Positions 44,666-54,325 of a stretch of DNA of 64,000 bases are shown here, piece after piece (position 1 is the first letter of the stretch; each line of letters begins with the position of its first letter). The stretch lies in contig NZ_NHOT01000001.1 of NCBI RefSeq assembly GCF_002197755.1, positions 620,001 through 684,000 of the forward strand, read 5' to 3'. The notes below the pieces were generated by a model. That model was not told where the DNA came from and did not search any database. It worked only from the letters and a program-made list of their open reading frames with translations. This DNA comes from Pedobacter sp. AJM. Lineage in GTDB: Bacteria; Bacteroidota; Bacteroidia; Sphingobacteriales; Sphingobacteriaceae. The position numbers were made by a program, and so were the translations under genes.

Positions 44666-45541
44666 CTATTCTATCGGAACAACTTTTGGATGGTGGATCA
44701 CCAGGCTATGATCAGTCAGATCGTAAACATCGCCGTCACACATCACATGCACCACCATATTTTTGATAGATACAGGCTGCCCCATTTCTACATCGGTTAA
44801 ATTGGTATCAGCCATCTGACGGCCATCAACCAGGATTACCATGCCTGAACCAATGGCTTCCATGATGTGTCCATCCGAGATAAATAAGCCCGTGTCTTCA
44901 CCCAGGCCGATCCCCAGAATCCCGGGATTACTCGCAGCGGCATAAAGTAATCTTCCAATCCGCCCGCGCTGCACGAAGTGTGTATCTACAATTACATCAT
45001 CAATAAAACCCAGTCCGCCTGTAATTTTCACCTCGCCTTTTAGCAAGGCATCCTTACTACTTCCCTGATAAATCATATTCTTGGAACTTGCCGCCGCACC
45101 TGCTGATGTTCCTGCAATAACTACGGGTTCCGTTTTATATTTATCAATCAGAATCTGATGGATTTTGGTTCCACCGAAAATAGATGATAGCCTTAACTGA
45201 TCTCCTCCGGTAAAAATAATCACTTCAGCGGCCTTAATGCGCGCGCAATTTTCTTCGGCATTTGCTTCTTCCCGATTGGTTATGTTCAATACGCCAACAT
45301 TATGCACATCTAACTGGGCATAAGCCTTAATGTATTCTTCCCCCACTTTTTCGGGCATTAAAGAGGCCGTGGTAATGATTTCGAACCTCGATTCAACATC
45401 TCTGACTGATTCTGTCGTAATTCTCTTTAAAATTCCCCGTTCGAAAAAATTCATATTTTCGGGCAATCCGAACTGTGTTTCTGCAAAGCTGCCTGTATTT
45501 ATTGCACCTCCAATAATGATGAGTTTGCCCTTAGGAACCAT
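44666..45541 (-). CDS. cphB: Cyanophycinase
   Basis: A 291-residue serine exopeptidase of family S51. FTGGDQLRLSS (about 110-120) and the nucleophile S146 in GTSAGAAASS, with DTHFVQRGRIGRL and GLGEDT, are the CphB pattern. It cuts cyanophycin, the branched Asp-Arg polymer, into beta-Asp-Arg dipeptides in the cytoplasm. It is divergent from cphA and followed by the isoaspartyl peptidase, so the three genes form a complete module. Confidence 0.94.
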   Translation of the reverse strand: MVPKGKLIIIGGAINTGSFAETQFGLPENMNFFERGILKRITTESVRDVESRFEIITTASLMPEKVGEEYIKAYAQLDVHNVGVLNITNREEANAEENCARIKAAEVIIFTGGDQLRLSSIFGGTKIHQILIDKYKTEPVVIAGTSAGAAASSKNMIYQGSSKDALLKGEVKITGGLGFIDDVIVDTHFVQRGRIGRLLYAAASNPGILGIGLGEDTGLFISDGHIMEAIGSGMVILVDGRQMADTNLTDVEMGQPVSIKNMVVHVMCDGDVYDLTDHSLVIHHPKVVPIE

Positions 45542-45572
45542 TTTATGTGTATTAGTATTCTATCAAAAAACC

Positions 45573-45580
45573 CAAATATA
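45573..45580 (-). promoter_or_regulatory. -7 element of cphB
   Basis: Minus-strand TATATTTG is a perfect TAnnTTTG 31 bases before the ATG. The 293-base gap between cphB and cphA holds no gene and must contain the promoters of both. Confidence 0.55.
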
Positions 45581-45834
45581 TTAGGTTAAGATAAAAAACA
45601 CGACTTTTTTTGTCAATAATTCTGCAATTATTAACAATGGTTGAAATAATTATGAATAATTTGAGTTAAAGTTAGGTCTGAAAATAAAACAAATCGCCTA
45701 TGAAATTGATTTAGCTATTTGGATTGCCAATTTTCAAAATAAATGCATAATTTACAATCATCAATTTTAGTCTCTCCATTTGAAAAAAGGTTCGCCTAAA
45801 ATCCGTTCTTTTAATCATAACGACAAAACATTAC

Positions 45835-48450
45835 ATGAAGATACATAACATACAAGTATTAAGAGGACCAAATATATGGTCGATTAACCGCAAAAAACTC
45901 ATCCAGATGAGACTGGATTTAGAGGAGCTGGAGCAAAGACCAACCAATCTGATTGAAGGGTTTAGTGAGCGAATAGAAAAATTATTACCCAGTATGTTTA
46001 TCCACCGCTGCTCTAAAGGTGTGGAAGGTGGTTTCTTTACACGTGTTAAAGAAGGCACCTGGATGGGGCATGTGATTGAACATATTGCCCTTGAAATTCA
46101 AACCATTGCCGGAATGGAAACTGGCTTTGGCAGAACCCGCCAAACCAAAACTGAGGGGATCTACAATGTCGTATTCAGCTATCTGGAAGAAAAAGTAGGC
46201 GTTTATGCCGCAGAGGCGGCAGTGAAAATCGCTCAGGCACTGATTGATAATGAAGAATATGATTTGGAGCATGATATCAGGAGGATGAAGGAAATCCGTG
46301 AACTGGAAGCCCTTGGCCCAAGTACAGGATCAATTGTTCAGGAAGCAGTGAGCAGAAATATTCCATGGATCAGGTTAAATAAAAGTTCGCTGGTGCAGTT
46401 GGGTTATGGCAAAAACCAGGTGCGTTTCAGGGCAACCATGACTGAAAAAACCAGCAGCATTGCTGTTGACATTGCCAGCAACAAAGAAGAAACCAAGCGC
46501 TTATTAACCGAAGCAGCCATTCCCGTAGCTTCAGGTGTAACCATTTCGAATCCAGATGAACTGGAAGCATCGGTAAATAAAGTAGGTTTTCCTTTAGTTT
46601 TTAAACCACTGGATGGAAATCACGGCAAAGGTGCCACCATTAATGTTAAAACCCTGGAGGCTGCCAAAGAAGCTTTCGAATATGCGAAGACGTATTCGAG
46701 AAAAGTCATTATAGAAAAATTCATTACCGGCTTTGACTTCCGGGTGCTGGTGATTGACCATAAGGTAGTGGCAGCTGCGCAGCGTGATCCGGCACATGTA
46801 CTGGGAAATGGTATTCACACGATCCAGGAGTTAATCGATAAGGAAAATGAAGATCCACGTCGCGGTTACGGGCATGAAAATGTATTAACCGAAATCGCTG
46901 TTGACCGTGATACTTTAGATTTACTGGCCAAAAAGGAATATACTTTAGAAACCATTCCTGAAAAAGGTGAGGTCGTTTATTTAAAATCAACAGCTAACCT
47001 GAGTACCGGGGGAACATCCATCGATGTAACGGATATTGTTCATCCGCAAAATATATTTATCTGCGAAAGAATTTCGAGGGTAATCGGACTGGATATCTGC
47101 GGAATTGACATCATGGCGCAAAACCTGACCCAGCCACTAACAGAAAATGGCGGTGTGGTATTGGAAGTAAATGCTGCCCCGGGTTTTAGAATGCACCTGG
47201 CACCAAGCGAAGGCTTACCCAGAAATGTTGCCGCTTCTGTTGTAGACATGCTTTACCCGCAGAACAGGCTATCCTCTATTCCCATTATAGCGGTAACCGG
47301 AACCAATGGAAAAACCACCACCACACGGTTAATCGCCCATATTATCCGCAGTAACGGTAAACGTGTAGGTTATACCACCAGTGATGGTGTTTACGTGCAC
47401 AACACCATGCTGATGAAAGGCGATACCACAGGGCCGGTTAGTGCCGAATTTATTTTAAAAGACCCTACGGTAGAATTTGCCGTTCTTGAAACCGCGCGTG
47501 GTGGAATTTTAAGAGCCGGACTGGGTTTTAATGCATGTGATATTGGGGTGATTACCAATATTCAGGAAGATCACCTAGGTATATCTGATATCCATAACCT
47601 GGATGATTTAACCCGGGTTAAAGCGGTAGTAGTTGGCGCTGTTCGCCGTAAAGGATGGGCCGTATTAAATGCTGATAACGGCTATTGTGTAAAAATTGCC
47701 AGAGATGCACGCTGTAATGTAGCTTATTTCAGCATGGATGAAAACAATCCGGTGATTAAAGAACATTGCAGAAAGGGTGGTATCGCCGCCATATATGAAA
47801 ATGGTTATATCACCATTAAAACGGGAGACTGGAAATTAAGGGTTGATAAAGCAACACATATTCCGCTTACTTTTGGCGGCGCGGTGAACTTTATGATTCA
47901 GAACGTTCTGGCAGCAACATTGTCAACTTACTTATGGGGCTACAAGCCGGAAGATATCCGCTTAGCCTTAGAAACCTTTATCCCATCTGCAGCACATACA
48001 CCTGGCAGGATGAACGTGTTCCGGTTTAAAGATTTTAAAGTATTGGTAGATTTTGCACATAATCCTGATGGATTTAATGGCGTGAAAGCATACCTGCAAA
48101 GCGTTGAAGCCACAGAACATGTAGGCATCATTTCCGGAACGGGCGACAGGCGTGATGAAGATATTATTGAAACCGCGCGCATCTCGGCACAAATGTTCGA
48201 TAAGATTTACATTTGCCAGGAAAAATACCTGCGCGGCCGTAAGCAAGATGAACTGATCAATTTATTGATTAAGGGCATTAAAGAGGTAGATCCCAACAAG
48301 GAAATCATCATTAATAATAAGAGTACAGAATGTTTGCAAATTGCCATCAATACGGCGAAGAAAGGATCTTACTTAACCATTTTAAGTAACACCATTGATA
48401 ACACCATCCAGCGGGTAACTGAACATCTGGATAGAGAACTGGAATCTTAA
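45835..48450 (+). CDS. cphA: Cyanophycin synthetase
   Basis: An 871-residue bifunctional ligase of usual length (about 870-900). An N-terminal domain (1-160) is followed by an ATP-grasp domain (about 200-480, with FPLVFKPLDGNHGKGATINV, ending with VLEVNAAPGFRMHL) that adds Asp, and a Mur-ligase-like domain (about 490-871, P-loop VTGTNGKTTTTRL, GILRAGLGF, HNPDGFNG, SGTGDRRDEDI) that adds Arg. It polymerises aspartate and arginine without ribosomes. Both domains look intact. A bidirectional terminator follows. Confidence 0.96.
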   Translation: MKIHNIQVLRGPNIWSINRKKLIQMRLDLEELEQRPTNLIEGFSERIEKLLPSMFIHRCSKGVEGGFFTRVKEGTWMGHVIEHIALEIQTIAGMETGFGRTRQTKTEGIYNVVFSYLEEKVGVYAAEAAVKIAQALIDNEEYDLEHDIRRMKEIRELEALGPSTGSIVQEAVSRNIPWIRLNKSSLVQLGYGKNQVRFRATMTEKTSSIAVDIASNKEETKRLLTEAAIPVASGVTISNPDELEASVNKVGFPLVFKPLDGNHGKGATINVKTLEAAKEAFEYAKTYSRKVIIEKFITGFDFRVLVIDHKVVAAAQRDPAHVLGNGIHTIQELIDKENEDPRRGYGHENVLTEIAVDRDTLDLLAKKEYTLETIPEKGEVVYLKSTANLSTGGTSIDVTDIVHPQNIFICERISRVIGLDICGIDIMAQNLTQPLTENGGVVLEVNAAPGFRMHLAPSEGLPRNVAASVVDMLYPQNRLSSIPIIAVTGTNGKTTTTRLIAHIIRSNGKRVGYTTSDGVYVHNTMLMKGDTTGPVSAEFILKDPTVEFAVLETARGGILRAGLGFNACDIGVITNIQEDHLGISDIHNLDDLTRVKAVVVGAVRRKGWAVLNADNGYCVKIARDARCNVAYFSMDENNPVIKEHCRKGGIAAIYENGYITIKTGDWKLRVDKATHIPLTFGGAVNFMIQNVLAATLSTYLWGYKPEDIRLALETFIPSAAHTPGRMNVFRFKDFKVLVDFAHNPDGFNGVKAYLQSVEATEHVGIISGTGDRRDEDIIETARISAQMFDKIYICQEKYLRGRKQDELINLLIKGIKEVDPNKEIIINNKSTECLQIAINTAKKGSYLTILSNTIDNTIQRVTEHLDRELES

Positions 48451-48455
48451 GAAGC

Positions 48456-48494
48456 AAAAAATCCTCCCGATAGCTCATATCAGGAGGATTTTTT
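48456..48494. terminator. Bidirectional terminator between cphA and the DUF2383 gene
   Basis: AAAAAATCCTCC (48456-48467) pairs with GGAGGATTTTTT (48483-48494) across a 15-base loop. The genes on both sides converge. Confidence 0.92.
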
Positions 48495-48512
48495 CGTTTC
48501 AATCAGGCCAAA

Positions 48513-48968
48513 TTATACCTGAGCATCGCGCAATCTTTTGATTTCATCGTGTGAAGTTCTTAATGAAGCTTTCTGATCTGAAATCAACGTTCTGATGTTG
48601 GCCGGAAGATCTTCCACTTCTAAAGCCATTTTATAAGCGCTTTGAGCAGCATCTTCTCCACCTTCACAATTATTTAAAACTGTTTTTCTGTCATGGCCTG
48701 TAAATAATGCTTTAACATCCATCCAAGCCCTATATATTTTTCCAGAATTTGTGGTACCTGTATCAATATCTTCTCCTAAAGCAGCGATCTCTGTTCCCAG
48801 AGCCATTTTATATTTCTGACTTTCTGAGATCATATCCAGGAATAAGGATTTTAAATCGGCATCGGCATCTTTTAATTCGGTACGTGCTTTTTCATAACCG
48901 GCAATACGGTCGTTATTAATTTGCACTAAATCGTTTAATACTTCTGTTGTTATTGTTGCAGTATTCAT
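48513..48968 (-). CDS. PA2169-like four-helix-bundle protein (DUF2383)
   Basis: The 151-residue soluble protein is entirely helical: LNDLVQINNDRIAGYEKA (about 10-27), LKSLFLDMISESQKYKMAL, the central WMDVKALFTGHDRKTVLNNCEGGED and a last helix with ISDQKASLRTSHDEIKRLRD. This is the DUF2383 ferritin-like pattern, common in Bacteroidota and often stress-linked, but without proven function. Confidence 0.85.
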   Translation of the reverse strand: MNTATITTEVLNDLVQINNDRIAGYEKARTELKDADADLKSLFLDMISESQKYKMALGTEIAALGEDIDTGTTNSGKIYRAWMDVKALFTGHDRKTVLNNCEGGEDAAQSAYKMALEVEDLPANIRTLISDQKASLRTSHDEIKRLRDAQV

Positions 48969-49325
48969 GTTTTTATAAGTTTTGATGTACTAATGGAACA
49001 TGATCGGCATGGAATAGTTTATATTTATTTCTAAATTTTAATTCCTGAAAATACTATCGCCTCATTTTCAATCATCAGCTGACATTTCGCCATGATATAA
49101 TTTCTTTTCAAATAGCTTAAAAATTCCTCGAAACTTTTAAATATCAAAAGACTTTATTTACTGAAAGGTAGCGTATACCTGACGTTTAAGTTCGTACTTT
49201 TCAACTAAGTATTAATAGTTAATGCTCTCTGTCAGGTTTCGGTTTCCAATATTTGACTCCTGATTAAACGTCATGAAAATGATTAGATTTTTATCTTTCT
49301 CATTTATTATTGCAGCTTAATTGAG
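48969..49325. other. Gene-free stretch
   Basis: I see no gene, RNA or repeat in these 357 AT-rich bases. They must hold the promoter of the DUF2383 gene and the 3' end of the ThuA-like transcript, but no clear element was recognised. Confidence 0.5.
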
Positions 49326-50090
49326 CTACTCCAGTAGTTTGGTTTTTGCTTTGCGGTAATCCAGTTTTTGATGTTTTCCAATTGCATATACTATGCCTCC
49401 ATTTAAGTGCATCAGAAATTTTTGATCGTTCCAACATTCTTTGGTGTGCCCCATTGAAGTGTAAAACGCCCGGCCGCCATCAAAATTATGGTACCAGCTG
49501 AAGGGATGAAAATTACCATTATTACCACCCTGATAAGAAGCTTCATCAATCGTGATCAGCACTTTGATATCCGGATTGACATTTTTGAAATTATAAAGCT
49601 CATCTGTATGCATCCATACAGAATCTGTCAGAAACCTGGTTGCAGGGTGCTTTCTATCTTTTATGACAAATCTGGCTTCCTGCACTTTGGGGTGGCTAAC
49701 AAAGTAAGCACCTACCAATTTGCCATACCACGCCCAGTCATATTCTGTATCTGTTGCCGCATGAATGCCCACAAAGCCTCCTCCCGCCTGGATATAACGT
49801 TCAAATGCTGATTGCTGTATGTCGTTCAATACATCACCTGTGGTGCTTAAAAAGATAATGGCAGCATACTTTTTTAAGTTACTTTCGGTAAAAAGCTCCG
49901 CGTTTTCGGTGGTATCAACAGTATAATGATGTAACTGACCTAACTGGACAATTGCTTTTTTACCTTCTTCAATAGATGCATGTCGATAGCCTTTTGTTTT
50001 AGAAAAGACCAGAATACCGGGATAGCTTTGCGCAAATGCGATACTTTGCAGGATGACTAGCGTAATCGCCATTGTTATTATTTTTTTCAT
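49326..50090 (-). CDS. Exported ThuA-like protein
   Basis: The 254-residue protein has a signal peptide (1-20, AFAQ) and a ThuA/type-1 glutamine amidotransferase-like fold: ILVFSKTKGYRHASIEEGKKA, FLSTTGDVLN, GGGFVGIHAATDTEYDWAWY, HPFSWYHNFDGGRAFYTSMGHT. ThuA proteins work on sugars such as trehalulose; here the partner is unknown. It is the last gene of a minus-strand run, 46 bases after the phosphatase. Confidence 0.88.
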   Translation of the reverse strand: MKKIITMAITLVILQSIAFAQSYPGILVFSKTKGYRHASIEEGKKAIVQLGQLHHYTVDTTENAELFTESNLKKYAAIIFLSTTGDVLNDIQQSAFERYIQAGGGFVGIHAATDTEYDWAWYGKLVGAYFVSHPKVQEARFVIKDRKHPATRFLTDSVWMHTDELYNFKNVNPDIKVLITIDEASYQGGNNGNFHPFSWYHNFDGGRAFYTSMGHTKECWNDQKFLMHLNGGIVYAIGKHQKLDYRKAKTKLLE

Positions 50091-50136
50091 CGAAATTTGG
50101 TTAGACGTTTAAATGCTTTCTGTAATACAGATAAAT

Positions 50137-50571
50137 TTAGGAAAGTTCTTTGATAATTTCTTTACACCGATCCTCAACTTGTTTACAAACTGGTGCAAAC
50201 AGGGTATCATCCCAATAAGGATCTGCCAATTCATCATCCTTTAGAAAAAGTTTAACCTTCAACCGCTCCTCTTTTGTCTTGGCCAGATTCTTAACATCGC
50301 TTAAATTTTTCCGGTCCATCACCAGAATCAAATCATATGTTGAAAACATAGCAACAGAGAATTGTTGCGCCCTTTGCCTGCTGATGTCATAGCCAGAATC
50401 CTGAGCCGCGGCTATACTTCTACGATCAGGTGCCTGACCGATGTGCCAGTTTCCGGTTCCGGCCGATGCAATTTCCCAATCCAAGTTTTCTTGTTTTGCA
50501 AGGTGACGCATAATGCCCTCAGCTAAAGGAGAGCGACAAATATTACCCAGGCAAACCATTAAAATTTTCAA
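50137..50571 (-). CDS. Low-molecular-weight protein-tyrosine phosphatase
   Basis: A 144-residue cytoplasmic phosphatase. The P-loop C7-L-G-N-I-C12-R13-S starts the protein, including the second cysteine that protects the nucleophile by disulfide. The general acid is the Asp in LADPYWDD near 119. Other parts (GTGNWHIGQAPDRRS, DLILVMDRKN) fit the family. It is adjacent to a lipoprotein gene, 2 bases apart, not to a capsule cluster. Confidence 0.94.
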   Translation of the reverse strand: MKILMVCLGNICRSPLAEGIMRHLAKQENLDWEIASAGTGNWHIGQAPDRRSIAAAQDSGYDISRQRAQQFSVAMFSTYDLILVMDRKNLSDVKNLAKTKEERLKVKLFLKDDELADPYWDDTLFAPVCKQVEDRCKEIIKELS

Positions 50572-50573
50572 TG

Positions 50574-50993
50574 CTATTTAGATTTATACACGTATACAAA
50601 GGTATAAGTTTTTCCTTCTTGTTCAGTCGTGGTGGTCTGTGTCAATTTTTTGCCATCAAAGAATAACGGCGTTGAAGGGGAAGCAGATAAAACAATCTTG
50701 TTACCTTCTCTTCTCCAGGTTTTTACACTCGCATCGTTCATCCTGTCGCAAAGTGCCCCATTAGCACCCGCTACGTAAGAACTATCTTTGGCAAAAGATA
50801 GTGATAAGTTGGCTACACAACTTTCGGGTCCTGATAGCGCTATATAGTTTTCGCTCGTCTTATCGCCCATGGTCATCGCCGGCTGAACCGTTACTGATTC
50901 AATTACCCATTTTTTTGAAACAAGTGTTTTATAAGCATCTTTTGTACAGGCAATCGCAGTGCAAATTAAAAGTACAGATAATAGTTTTTTCAT
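50574..50993 (-). CDS. Lipocalin-like lipoprotein
   Basis: The 139-residue protein has lipobox AIAC (Cys16). The mature part is beta-rich, opening with LVSKKWVIESVTVQPA and holding C-V-A-N-L-S-L-S-F and an R-R-E-G-N-K-I-V-L strand, the pattern of Bacteroidota lipocalin-like (DUF4923-type) small lipoproteins. Two cysteines (about 59 and 82) could form a disulfide. Function unknown. It is 2 bases from the phosphatase gene. Confidence 0.65.
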   Translation of the reverse strand: MKKLLSVLLICTAIACTKDAYKTLVSKKWVIESVTVQPAMTMGDKTSENYIALSGPESCVANLSLSFAKDSSYVAGANGALCDRMNDASVKTWRREGNKIVLSASPSTPLFFDGKKLTQTTTTEQEGKTYTFVYVYKSK

Positions 50994-51050
50994 ATCGTTA
51001 AATGTTGGATGTATGTAAGGTAAAGGAAATTAATGATGAATTTGCTGCAT

Positions 51051-51078
51051 AAAAAAAAATCCCCCATTTCTGGAGGAT
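51051..51078 (-). terminator. Minus-strand terminator after the S1/P1 nuclease gene
   Basis: Minus-strand ATCCTCC pairs imperfectly with GGGGGAT and is followed by nine U. It separates the nuclease from the lipocalin-like gene. Confidence 0.75.
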
Positions 51079-51098
51079 TTAACTGTGCTGTAAGCAGG

Positions 51099-51905
51099 TT
51101 ATCCGTAAATGTCATTCAGCATTTTAGCCAACCGAACACCGCCTTTTAATAATTGCTGGTTAAGTGTTTCAGACCAGTCGAAATTGTAGCGGTAGCTTAA
51201 CCTGGAATCTGGTTTTGCACCTTCATAAATTTTACCACAAATGGTATAGGCATCATAAACGCAATCTTTTAAACTCGTATTTTGCCAATTATAAAGCTCA
51301 ACGGCTGATGGATGGTTAATCGCTTTGGCAAATTCGGTATAACTGAGCTGTTGATATTCAATTAATTGCTCATCCCAAACACGGTGCAGGTTAGATTTTT
51401 CATTAAACCACATCACTGAAACCTTATTCCCGCCTAAATCTTCCTTATGTGCCACGTGCATGGGCTGACATAAATCGCCGGCCATATGCACCAGCATCCT
51501 CAGCGCCAGTTTCTTTTCTGATGCCGTACTGCCTGCCTTTTTCAAAACGGCAGTTAAATCGATGATCTTATTGTAGAGGTTTGGTGCTTTTTCCGTTTCT
51601 AAAATATGGTAAACACCCTGCTTATCCAATCCACCTGGAAGGTTTACAAAATGCCAGTTGTACATGTAATTATAAGTGGAATCTGATTTTATAAAATCGC
51701 CCCAGTTGGCAGACATGGCCAAAGATTCTGTTCCTAAAATAGCCCTGATAGCCTTACGGGTTTTGGTCTTTAAGTAACTATCTGCAATTTCTCCAACTAC
51801 ACGGTGACCTATCATCCCCCAGGCATTGGCCTGAACAGGTAAATAGGCGAGCAGGCCAACGACAGCAATGGTTTTTAATTTCTTTTTGATCGATTTAAAT
51901 TTCAT
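51099..51905 (-). CDS. S1/P1-type nuclease
   Basis: A 268-residue exported zinc nuclease. After the signal peptide (1-28, QANA) the mature protein starts with W, whose N-terminal amino group is a zinc ligand in P1 nuclease; the next residues GMIGHRVVGEIA supply the first His. Further ligands lie in ANWGDFIKSD, YNWHFVN, LVHMAGDLCQPMHVAH and NLHRVWDE. It cuts single-stranded nucleic acids. Start is the ATG ending at 51905; an upstream ATG (51971) overlaps the preceding lipoprotein gene. Confidence 0.93.
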   Translation of the reverse strand: MKFKSIKKKLKTIAVVGLLAYLPVQANAWGMIGHRVVGEIADSYLKTKTRKAIRAILGTESLAMSANWGDFIKSDSTYNYMYNWHFVNLPGGLDKQGVYHILETEKAPNLYNKIIDLTAVLKKAGSTASEKKLALRMLVHMAGDLCQPMHVAHKEDLGGNKVSVMWFNEKSNLHRVWDEQLIEYQQLSYTEFAKAINHPSAVELYNWQNTSLKDCVYDAYTICGKIYEGAKPDSRLSYRYNFDWSETLNQQLLKGGVRLAKMLNDIYG

Positions 51906-51906
51906 T

Positions 51907-52422
51907 TTATAATTCTTTTTGTACACAGGTGATTTTTTCTTTGAGTGCCAATCTGATTTCACTTTGATCATTTAAGCTCTCTAATATCAAGGTATCAGTT
52001 GAATGTTTTTTGATCAGAAAGTTTTTATCGTAACGGCCAATGCGGTAACAGCCGGAAATTTTCTGTTTATAATTGGCGTGTGTAAAGGTGGCACCCACAT
52101 ATAGCGTATCGCCCCTAACCGCATACACGCCTTTTGCATATTCTTTCCAGATTCCATTATGGTAACAAGAATCTTCATAAAAGTTTATTTTACTGTGCGT
52201 GACCAGATCAATATAAATAGAATCGCAGGTCACTTTAAAATGATGCTGCGTATAATTGCTCCGCTTATGGCTAAAAGCGACGGTATCTTCATTCCATACC
52301 CCCTGCATAAATTCTTCACCTTTACCTTGAATATTGGGCCGCCTGGAACAGGAAGAATACAGCAAAATGGCGGTGAAAAACATCACATACAGAAATTTTA
52401 GTTTTTGATTGTTTTTTGGCAT
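51907..52422 (-). CDS. Lipoprotein of unknown function
   Basis: The 171-residue protein has a signal peptide with lipobox YSSC (Cys25). The mature part is beta-rich with FMQGVWNEDT, FKVTCDSIYIDL, an aromatic centre and several single cysteines (about 69, 87, 125, 166). I know similar short lipoproteins beside fumC in Sphingobacteriaceae but no function. It ends one base before the S1/P1 nuclease start, so the two are translated from one mRNA. Confidence 0.65.
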   Translation of the reverse strand: MPKNNQKLKFLYVMFFTAILLYSSCSRRPNIQGKGEEFMQGVWNEDTVAFSHKRSNYTQHHFKVTCDSIYIDLVTHSKINFYEDSCYHNGIWKEYAKGVYAVRGDTLYVGATFTHANYKQKISGCYRIGRYDKNFLIKKHSTDTLILESLNDQSEIRLALKEKITCVQKEL

Positions 52423-52470
52423 TGTGCTGATGAAAATGTAAAATAAGGTTTCTGATGCATTGCCGATGTT

Positions 52471-52806
52471 TTAAAATTTTTCGCGAAACAGCTTATTGGC
52501 ATTTAGCATATTATTGATTAATAGAAAAAGCCCGGTTGCAAAAAAAAGCCCGCCTAAAAGACCAATACCTCCAAGTATAGAATAGTAAAAACTTACCTCT
52601 CCAACGGGCATTGCTCTATTTTGAGCTATATGTGGCATCCAAATATACATGCCACTTATCAATAAGGTAATTCCTGAACCCACACAAAGTAAAATGGCAT
52701 CAACCCTTGCGATTTTAATCATGTAAAGACAAGAGGCAATAAAAACCAAAAGTGGTGAAATTAATGGTATCAAGGCAAATAAGAATGGCAAAACTGAATT
52801 ATCCAT
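52471..52806 (-). CDS. Small membrane protein, three helices
   Basis: The 111-residue protein has helices at about 5-25, 34-54 and 70-95, with LLVFIASCLYMIKI and the Gly-rich GGIGLLGGLFFATGLFLLI. No family is recognised. It lies between fumC and the lipoprotein in the same direction. Confidence 0.55.
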   Translation of the reverse strand: MDNSVLPFLFALIPLISPLLVFIASCLYMIKIARVDAILLCVGSGITLLISGMYIWMPHIAQNRAMPVGEVSFYYSILGGIGLLGGLFFATGLFLLINNMLNANKLFREKF

Positions 52807-52834
52807 GTTTTATTAATTAAGCTTTTATTTAAAC

Positions 52835-52870
52835 TCAGGCCTGATAGTTTTTGAAACCTATCAGGCCTGA
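52835..52870. repeat. Long palindrome after fumC
   Basis: TCAGGCCTGATAGTTT (52835-52850) and AAACCTATCAGGCCTGA (52854-52870) pair over 16 bases with one bulged base. It is not followed by a strong U run for minus-strand RNA. Form and AGG-TTT ends recall the palindrome at 3873. Confidence 0.75.
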
Positions 52871-52875
52871 ATATG

Positions 52876-54273
52876 CTATTTTAAACTTCCAACCATATCT
52901 TCCGGACGAACCCACTCATCGAATTGCGCGTTGGTTAATAAGCCCAATTCTACAGCCGCAGCTTTTAGCGTTTTGTTTTCCTTGTGTGCCTTCTTAGCAA
53001 TTTTTGCCGCATTCTCATACCCTACATGTGGATTTAAAGCCGTTACCAGCATCAGTGAGTTTTGCAAATGCTTTTCAATTTCTGGTAAATTCGCCGTAAT
53101 GCCTTCCGCACATTTATCAGTAAAAGAAACACAGGCATCACCAATTAAACGGGCAGATTGCAATACGTTAGCTGCAATTAAAGGTTTGAAAACATTTAAT
53201 TCGAAATGACCCGACATCCCGCCTACTGAAACGGCTACATCATTACCCATTACCTGGGCGCAAACCATGGTTAAAGCTTCTGGTTGTGTTGGATTTACTT
53301 TCCCGGGCATAATAGAAGAACCGGGCTCATTATCAGGAATCACAATTTCACCAATTCCACAACGTGGACCAGAGCTTAACATCCGCACATCGTTTGCCAC
53401 TTTCATTAAAGCAACTGCAGTACGTTTTAAAGCACCGGAAAGTTCAACCATTGCATCATGTGCTGCCAAAGCCTCAAACTTATTTGGTGCGGTAACAAAA
53501 GGCAACCCCGTTAATTCGGCAATTTTCTTCGCCACTAAAACATCGTAACCCTTAGGTGTATTTAAACCTGTACCAACAGCCGTACCACCTAAAGCCAATT
53601 CAGCCACCATCACAAGGGCATTTTTAATGGCGCGGATGCTGTTATCAATTTGCTGTACATAACCTGAAAATTCCTGCCCTAAAGTAAGCGGAGTTGCATC
53701 CATAAAATGGGTACGACCTGTTTTAACAATCGTGTTAAATTCTTCTACCTTTTTAGCCAGGGCATTTCTTAAATGTTCTAAGCCTGGAATGGTGTTTTCT
53801 ACCGTAAGTTTATATGCTGCAATGTGCATTGCAGTAGGGTAAGTATCATTAGATGATTGTGATTTATTTACATCATCATTTGGGTGAAGTACTTTTTTAT
53901 CATCGGCTAATGCGCCACCGTTGATGACATGTGCACGGTTTGCAATGACTTCATTGCCGTTCATATTACTCTGTGTACCAGAACCTGTTTGCCAGATCAC
54001 CAATGGAAATTGATCGTCTAAATCGCCGGCAATAATTTCATCACAGGCTTTTGCAATTAATGTTGCTTTTTCAGCAGAAAGTACACCAAGTTCGGTGTTA
54101 GCTAAAGCAGCGGCCTTTTTTAAATAGCCAAAAGCATGAATAATTTCTTTAGGCATCGACCCTTCCGGTCCGATTTTAAAGTTATTGCGTGAGCGTTCGG
54201 TTTGTGCACCCCAGTATTTGTCTGCAGGCACCTGCACCTCGCCCATGGTATCGTGTTCTATTCTGAAACTCAT
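52876..54273 (-). CDS. fumC: Fumarate hydratase class II
   Basis: A 465-residue TCA-cycle enzyme converting fumarate to malate without an iron-sulfur cluster. [12 protein letters not shown] (about 97-108), the active-site [21 protein letters not shown] (two parts, about 180-200) and the superfamily signature [15 protein letters not shown] (about 315-329) are all present. It is first in a minus-strand run with three small membrane/lipoprotein genes after it. Confidence 0.97.
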   Translation of the reverse strand: MSFRIEHDTMGEVQVPADKYWGAQTERSRNNFKIGPEGSMPKEIIHAFGYLKKAAALANTELGVLSAEKATLIAKACDEIIAGDLDDQFPLVIWQTGSGTQSNMNGNEVIANRAHVINGGALADDKKVLHPNDDVNKSQSSNDTYPTAMHIAAYKLTVENTIPGLEHLRNALAKKVEEFNTIVKTGRTHFMDATPLTLGQEFSGYVQQIDNSIRAIKNALVMVAELALGGTAVGTGLNTPKGYDVLVAKKIAELTGLPFVTAPNKFEALAAHDAMVELSGALKRTAVALMKVANDVRMLSSGPRCGIGEIVIPDNEPGSSIMPGKVNPTQPEALTMVCAQVMGNDVAVSVGGMSGHFELNVFKPLIAANVLQSARLIGDACVSFTDKCAEGITANLPEIEKHLQNSLMLVTALNPHVGYENAAKIAKKAHKENKTLKAAAVELGLLTNAQFDEWVRPEDMVGSLK

Positions 54274-54296
54274 GATAATTTTGATTTTTATTGTCG

Positions 54297-54325
54297 CAAA
54301 TTTAAGTTTTTTGCCTATAAAGCAA
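54297..54325 (-). promoter_or_regulatory. fumC promoter
   Basis: Minus-strand TTG (54323-54325), an 18-base spacer and TAAATTTG (54297-54304) form a complete Bacteroidota promoter. The leader would be about 20 bases. Confidence 0.8.
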
